A stretch of 64,000 nt of DNA. Origin: Zychaea mexicana. Taxonomy: Eukaryota > Mucoromycota > Mucoromycetes > Mucorales > Lichtheimiaceae. Below, in pieces: positions 59,681-64,000 of this stretch. Under the pieces are notes generated by a model, which was not told the origin of the DNA, did no database searches, and saw only the letters and a list, made by a program, of their open reading frames with translations. Made by a program: the position numbers and the translations under genes. The DNA lies in NCBI RefSeq assembly GCF_025766255.1, contig NW_026516671.1, forward strand, positions 496,001 to 560,000, given 5' to 3'. Position 1 is the first letter of the stretch; each line of letters begins with the position of its first letter.

Positions 59681-60862
59681 ATGGACTACTACAGCACTGT
59701 ATACGGTTTTGGTATCCCTCCACTTCTATTAGGAGCTATAGCAGCTGTAGGTGCCGTTATTCAAGCAGCACGCAAGAGGCAGTTCTACTGGCGATACGTG
59801 TTTATGTTCCTGGCTGGCATCTTTCAGTGCATTCGAAACATTACGTTTATGGTGGCCGCACTGGGCAATAGCGAAAATTCCAATAGCGCTTATATCAGTG
59901 GCACTCTATCTCGAGTGTTTATGTTCCAAATGTTCATTCCGTTCATGTTCAGCGCTTTTTTCGAGGTGTGCCGTACAGTCATAAACTCATCAATTTCAGC
60001 CACAGCAGCAACAGGACCAGCGACAGTACCCAGCGGAACCACTGCCTACAATCTAGACAGCAATCCTCGTACAAAGTTATACAGCAACGCGCGCAAGCTC
60101 TCCCCTACCTATTTGGCACACCTGTGGACTCTTATACTCATCATCGTCAACGTTGCTTATTGCGCGACTTTGTCCAGTAGCTATAAATCCTATGACTTTA
60201 CCGTAGTTCCCAATGTGATCATTGGCATGCTACAATTTAGCACGTACGGTGTTTGGGCATATGTGGCGTACGCAATTGCCCACCTCGCCATGGGATGGAA
60301 AGAGTTGAAATGCTGCAGTATTTCGCTGTTGAGCTTTTTTTGCACAATTGTGTTAGCGACCATCGGAAACACTGTAGCTACAGTTATTAGTTCGCAAAGC
60401 ATCTACACAAGCATGACCGTTAATATCATTTCCTTAATCATGGTGGATGTTATTGGGCTTCTGGGACTGCTGTACGCCGTACTTGCTTCTACTCGGTATT
60501 GGCCACCTCAACCAAAGACTGTAGCCGCCAACCAGCCATACTACGCCTACACACAGTCTCCATTCGGTACATCTCCCCAGCAACAGCAGCAGTACGTGTC
60601 ACAACCACCACAAATGTTCATGAACACCGCAGCAGGTTCTGCCAGCCAGTTATATCAGCAACAGCAGCAGCAACATCAGCAGTATCCCATTGTTCAAATC
60701 CCACAGCAGCAGCTCCAGTCGGGACAATTTCCTATCGTGCAAATTCCTATCAGTCAACAGCAACAGCCTGGTCAGCAATATCCTATCGTTCAAGTCCAGC
60801 CAATTATGCAGCAGCAATATCCACAAGCAGGACAATTTATCGGGCAACAGCAGTATCACTAG
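59681..60862 (+). CDS. seven-TM membrane protein with a Gln-rich cytosolic tail, unknown
   Basis: Single exon of 393 codons starting MDYYSTVYGFGIPPLLLGAI. Seven hydrophobic helices are seen: about residues 11-30, 38-60, 84-105, 146-165, 181-206, 216-240 and 246-268 (for example RYVFMFLAGIFQCIRN, AHLWTLILIIVNVAYC, VIIGMLQFSTYGVWAYVAYA, MVDVIGLLGLLYAVLA). The rest (from about 275) is a hydrophilic Gln/Tyr/Pro-rich tail with (Q)YPIVQI, FPIVQI and YPIVQV repeats and several poly-Gln runs. The seven-helix count recalls fungal RTA1-like or GPCR-like proteins, but I see no specific signature of either, so the family is left open. A likely plasma-membrane or endomembrane protein; the tail could bind partners through its repeats. 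The strong TATA box and single long exon support a real gene. Confidence 0.85.
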   Translation: MDYYSTVYGFGIPPLLLGAIAAVGAVIQAARKRQFYWRYVFMFLAGIFQCIRNITFMVAALGNSENSNSAYISGTLSRVFMFQMFIPFMFSAFFEVCRTVINSSISATAATGPATVPSGTTAYNLDSNPRTKLYSNARKLSPTYLAHLWTLILIIVNVAYCATLSSSYKSYDFTVVPNVIIGMLQFSTYGVWAYVAYAIAHLAMGWKELKCCSISLLSFFCTIVLATIGNTVATVISSQSIYTSMTVNIISLIMVDVIGLLGLLYAVLASTRYWPPQPKTVAANQPYYAYTQSPFGTSPQQQQQYVSQPPQMFMNTAAGSASQLYQQQQQQHQQYPIVQIPQQQLQSGQFPIVQIPISQQQQPGQQYPIVQVQPIMQQQYPQAGQFIGQQQYH

Positions 60863-61480
60863 TTTCTCCTCATTTATCAGCAACAAAATATCTTGCAGGA
60901 AGGGAAGATCGGCTCAGTATCATCGGTTTAATTTGAGATTGGGGAAATATTTTTGGCTACGTAGTAGAAAGAGCATTGAAGGTGACTCTCTATACTTGCC
61001 CCACAGGCAGAAATCTATATTTTGTACACTACTATCATATCATTAATATTATATAGCCTTAGTACATAATTACTACGTTCAATGTAATAAATATAATGTC
61101 TGTATCAGCACAATACAAAACAACATGCTGCGGTTGCGTATCGACCGTCAGAAGAGAAGAATTGGGGTAATAAATGCTGCTGTGCGTCATGATGATATAT
61201 AATCTATTGCATCTGTCCATTACTGTCCATCGATAATGACACACGGTCAGTATGCTTTTTCTTTTGGCTGTTTGCATAATATGTAAAATGGCATACCACG
61301 TAGCTGTAAGTATGTATTCAGTCCGAACCATACATGTTGCCACAATTTGTACCAGTGTCACAGACCAGCAGAATAACACATAACTGCTGAACGGGAATGA
61401 AAGTACGTAGGTATATTCTATTACTATTCTTTTCATGATATACAAAGAAAGAAAGAGAAAGCTACATACTACATGAAACA
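60863..61480. other. convergent intergenic region
   Basis: Between the 3' ends of the seven-TM gene and the hydrolase gene. A/T-rich, with AATAAATATAATG near 61090 as a possible 3'-end signal. No gene is supported. Confidence 0.5.
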
Positions 61481-62789
61481 TCATTGGTGAAGACGCTCAG
61501 CGCACCAATCTGTCAACTGGCTGATGCCCTGAGCCCACACCTTAACATTGGGCGATAAAAATGGCTCAACTACCCACACATGCGGACAATCAGGACGACT
61601 GAGGACATCCACATGGACACCATCACGCTGTAGCTTTTGGATCAGGGTTTCTATTTCATGCTGGAACACTTCGAGGCCGCCAACTGTAACCATCAAGGGG
61701 CAAACACCTTCATAGCTGGCAAATAAGGGGCTCACGTCTGGATTGCTTATCAACGTATCCTGCTCCTCCTTAGACAATTTGTCGAAATTGGCAATGTATG
61801 TATTGTTGCGATGACCATGACGTATGGGCAAGCAGTCTGTAGCGGCATTTGTGATATAGGTCGGACTGCTGGCTTCCAGGTTGCACCATGGCGAGATAAG
61901 GATGCCACCTCGAGGCATTGGCAAAGGCAAGCGAGCCATGGAGCTCAATGCTATGACACTACCCGAACGCAGCTGATCGCGAATACTGAGTAAGGTTGTT
62001 GCCGTCAAGTTACCTCCTGCGCTATCACCGCCTGTAGAATTCGTGTTAATTAAGATTAGTCTTTTCCATTACTCCCAGACCCCGACGAACCCCTTTCATT
62101 ATGTCATGTAAATTATACCGAAAATGACTTTTGCAGGATTCACTTTCAAGTCGCGAATGAGATAGCTATATGCTTCCTCGACATCCTCTCGCGGTTTGGG
62201 CCAGTGTACTTCAGGAACAAGGCCATATTCGACTGCAAACACGCGAGCTTTGATGTTGTGTACCTGGGCAAATCGCTCAATCATGTATGTATAAGACGTC
62301 ATGTACATCAACGAGTCGCCAATGGTGAAGCCGCCACCGTGAATGTAAAAGAGAATCAAATCGGCATCGTTAGCAGTCTTCTCTGCCCATGCTGCACCAC
62401 CTTGACCTTGAACGTTGGGAATAATCCAGTGACCATGTTTGACCTTGGCAATCGAATCCCACTGGTAGCCATAAGGAACAGTTGTGTTTTGCATAAGACG
62501 TCGTCCAGTGTGAATTGGGAAGGAGAAGATCCGAGAAACGATACGGCATCGGATACGCAGTGGGAGATGCAACAATAATTTACGAAGATTTCCCATAATG
62601 ACATGTGCAGCTAAGTATAGGTGTCATCTTTATCATTAATGCATAGTAACGAATAATTTCAGTTTTCTCCATACCCATTTTACGGCCGGCTTTGCTCAAA
62701 ATAAAGGCACAAAAAAGACCAATGACGAAAGGGCGAGGGCCGGGGAGGCCATGGAGAAATGAGTCAGGTTCCAACTTTGATACGGCCAT
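61481..62789 (-). CDS. membrane-anchored alpha/beta hydrolase (HSL/steryl-acetyl-hydrolase type)
   Basis: Serine esterase/deacetylase. Exons 62789-62675, 62610-62119 and 62031-61481 join to 385 residues. The start MAVSKLEPDSFLHG is followed by an N-terminal hydrophobic helix (PFVIGLFCAFILSKAGRKM), so a single-span, ER-lumen-facing anchor is likely. The hormone-sensitive-lipase oxyanion motif HGGG is present (LILFYIHGGGFTIGDSL), and the nucleophile motif GDSAGG is rebuilt exactly across the second splice (KVIFG|GDSAGGNL). The acid is probably in VTVGGLEVFQHE, and the catalytic His is in CPHVW. Family relatives include yeast Say1 (sterol deacetylase) and mammalian AADAC, which remove acetyl groups from sterols or xenobiotics. 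The substrate here is not known. Promoter lies to the right and faces no other gene. Confidence 0.92.
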
Positions 62790-64000
62790 GATGTGCGAAA
62801 GAGCGAAAGAAAGGGTACGAAATAAACTACTTTTCGCTGCCAGGTCGAGCTTTCGCTCTATACTTGCGTTACACTTGGATTTTTTTTAACCCAGCACCGT
62901 TTTCATTTGGCCTGGAGATCACAACAGATGGGGAGACCTGTTTTGGTAGGTGTAAACCGTCGCACGTGAAGCCCTTGGCTCGCTCTTCAAACTCGGTGTT
63001 TGATCGTCAGAAATATGCGTTTCTGCAGAAAAGACAAAGAGCGACTTGCGGGGAGGAGTAAATGAACATTTATCTTTTCATAGACATTGTGCTTTAGGAG
63101 TCTATCTATTGCGCGTTTACTTTAGAATATTTTTTTCTGCGTAGATGCCTTTGAAGGTAGCACGTTTCGTACTTCATACTTCTTATTCCAAAATCGAAGC
63201 TCTACCCCACCTTTTTTTTTTCGCATGTTACAACCGTTTAATTTCCCAACAGTCATATCGTGTTTTCCGCTTTCATACTCGGTCTTTGGTTCTTCTACAT
63301 CTAAATGGTATATGTGACTATTTTATCTGTAGTGATAGTCTATTAATCATCGTGGTGTGTCATAGAATACTCATCACCTTTTTCTAAACAAACAAATGAA
63401 AAAAACCAACACATGTTTCTCTCCAATTCTGCCTCTGCCTCCGTCCCCTTTTGTGTTGAGAATCATTACTGTAGTTGAGCAGTACATATTCACTTCGCTT
63501 ATGCGACAAATTTTTGATGCTCTCATAGTATGTAACATATTACATACTCGATGTCTTTCTGTACGAGTTGCTTGTATGTATTTGATAATACTGGGTAGAG
63601 TATTCGAAGGAATATATTGTTTGTTAGAAATCAAAGGGCACATACAAATATCTCACGCCATTTACATATTATCGTCTAAATACAATAATGTAGTTGTCAT
63701 CTTCAACCAGCTTGCGCGGTCTTCAAGTCACTGGCGGTTGTACTGAGATCAAAGGCTCGCTGCTATGGATATATAGATACATACTGTGCTTGCTTCTATG
63801 CAAAGCCATATTGACAACGCGCTTCTTTTCGATCTGACAATAATGTATAAGAAATGATGCTGTGTATATTTGTAAAAGTGAGGAAATGTTACATACAAAA
63901 AATAAACGTAGAGAAAGTATAGAAGATATGGAGTGAAAATGGGAGAGAAAGTGATATGAATTTGTGAAAGAAAGCAAGGTAAGGAGGTAAGATTGTTGTT
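62790..64000. other. intergenic to the window end, no gene seen
   Basis: Upstream region of the hydrolase. Short frames near 63145-63390 and 63400-63750 overlap on both strands and have no domain. T-rich and A/T-rich throughout the last kilobase. Confidence 0.45.

Noticed and set aside
1..64000. tRNA, 5S rRNA and CRISPR arrays
   Set aside because: I scanned for T-arm-like GTTCGANNC words, 5S-like cores and regularly spaced short repeats; the few T-arm-like hits lack the rest of a cloverleaf, and the tandem arrays have no spacers.

Overview
This is a stretch of a filamentous-fungal nuclear genome. Short GT-AG introns (mostly 40-120 nt, usually with GTAAG/GTATG donors), Zn2Cys6 transcription factors, a HET-domain remnant, F-box/LRR and F-box/TPR/LRR genes, a WASP that keeps a CRIB/GBD domain and a CD2AP/CIN85-like triple-SH3 adaptor together fit an early-diverging filamentous fungus. 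I favour Mucoromycota (Mucorales, Lichtheimia- or Absidia-like), but this is inferred from gene content and style, not from a search. No rRNA, tRNA, CRISPR array or intact transposon was recognised. Layout: 1-1299 is the 3' part of an unidentified gene. 2.4-6.2 kb holds a tandem pair of F-box/LRR paralogues on the + strand: an eroded copy, then a nearly complete copy with one apparent 1-nt frameshift. 6.25-12.4 kb is gene-poor. 12.5-14.4 kb is a patch of four unrelated minisatellites that produce spurious repetitive reading frames. 16.1-24.3 kb carries three tandem reverse-strand Zn2Cys6 regulator paralogues: two intact with the same four-exon structure, and one a multiply frameshifted pseudogene. 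25.1-35.4 kb is a co-directional reverse-strand block of actin/endocytosis genes: in transcription order, a three-SH3 adaptor, a class II-type myosin heavy chain with an unusually short tail, and WASP. 36.6-45.8 kb is a run of housekeeping or accessory genes: F-box/TPR/LRR protein, 1-acylglycerol-3-phosphate acyltransferase, 1-Cys peroxiredoxin, a small Gln/Ala-rich protein, and a secretory-pathway FKBP with a C-terminal membrane anchor. 47.8-50.6 kb is an MFS sugar transporter whose 5' end uses very small exons, apparently including a 5-nt microexon. 51.8-57.2 kb carries two unidentified reverse-strand genes. 58.0-59.1 kb holds a decayed HET-domain gene. 59.7-62.8 kb has a seven-TM protein with a Gln-rich tail and a membrane-anchored alpha/beta hydrolase of the hormone-sensitive-lipase type. 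Working together: SH3 adaptor, myosin and WASP plausibly act in one process, actin assembly at endocytic or cytokinetic sites, so their adjacency may be functional. The other genes look independent. The duplicated regulators and F-box genes, with dead copies beside live ones, mark 2-24 kb as a fast-turnover region next to a conserved core at 25-50 kb. Exon boundaries called exact below were checked for GT-AG ends and for an unbroken reading frame across all joins; the others are approximate.
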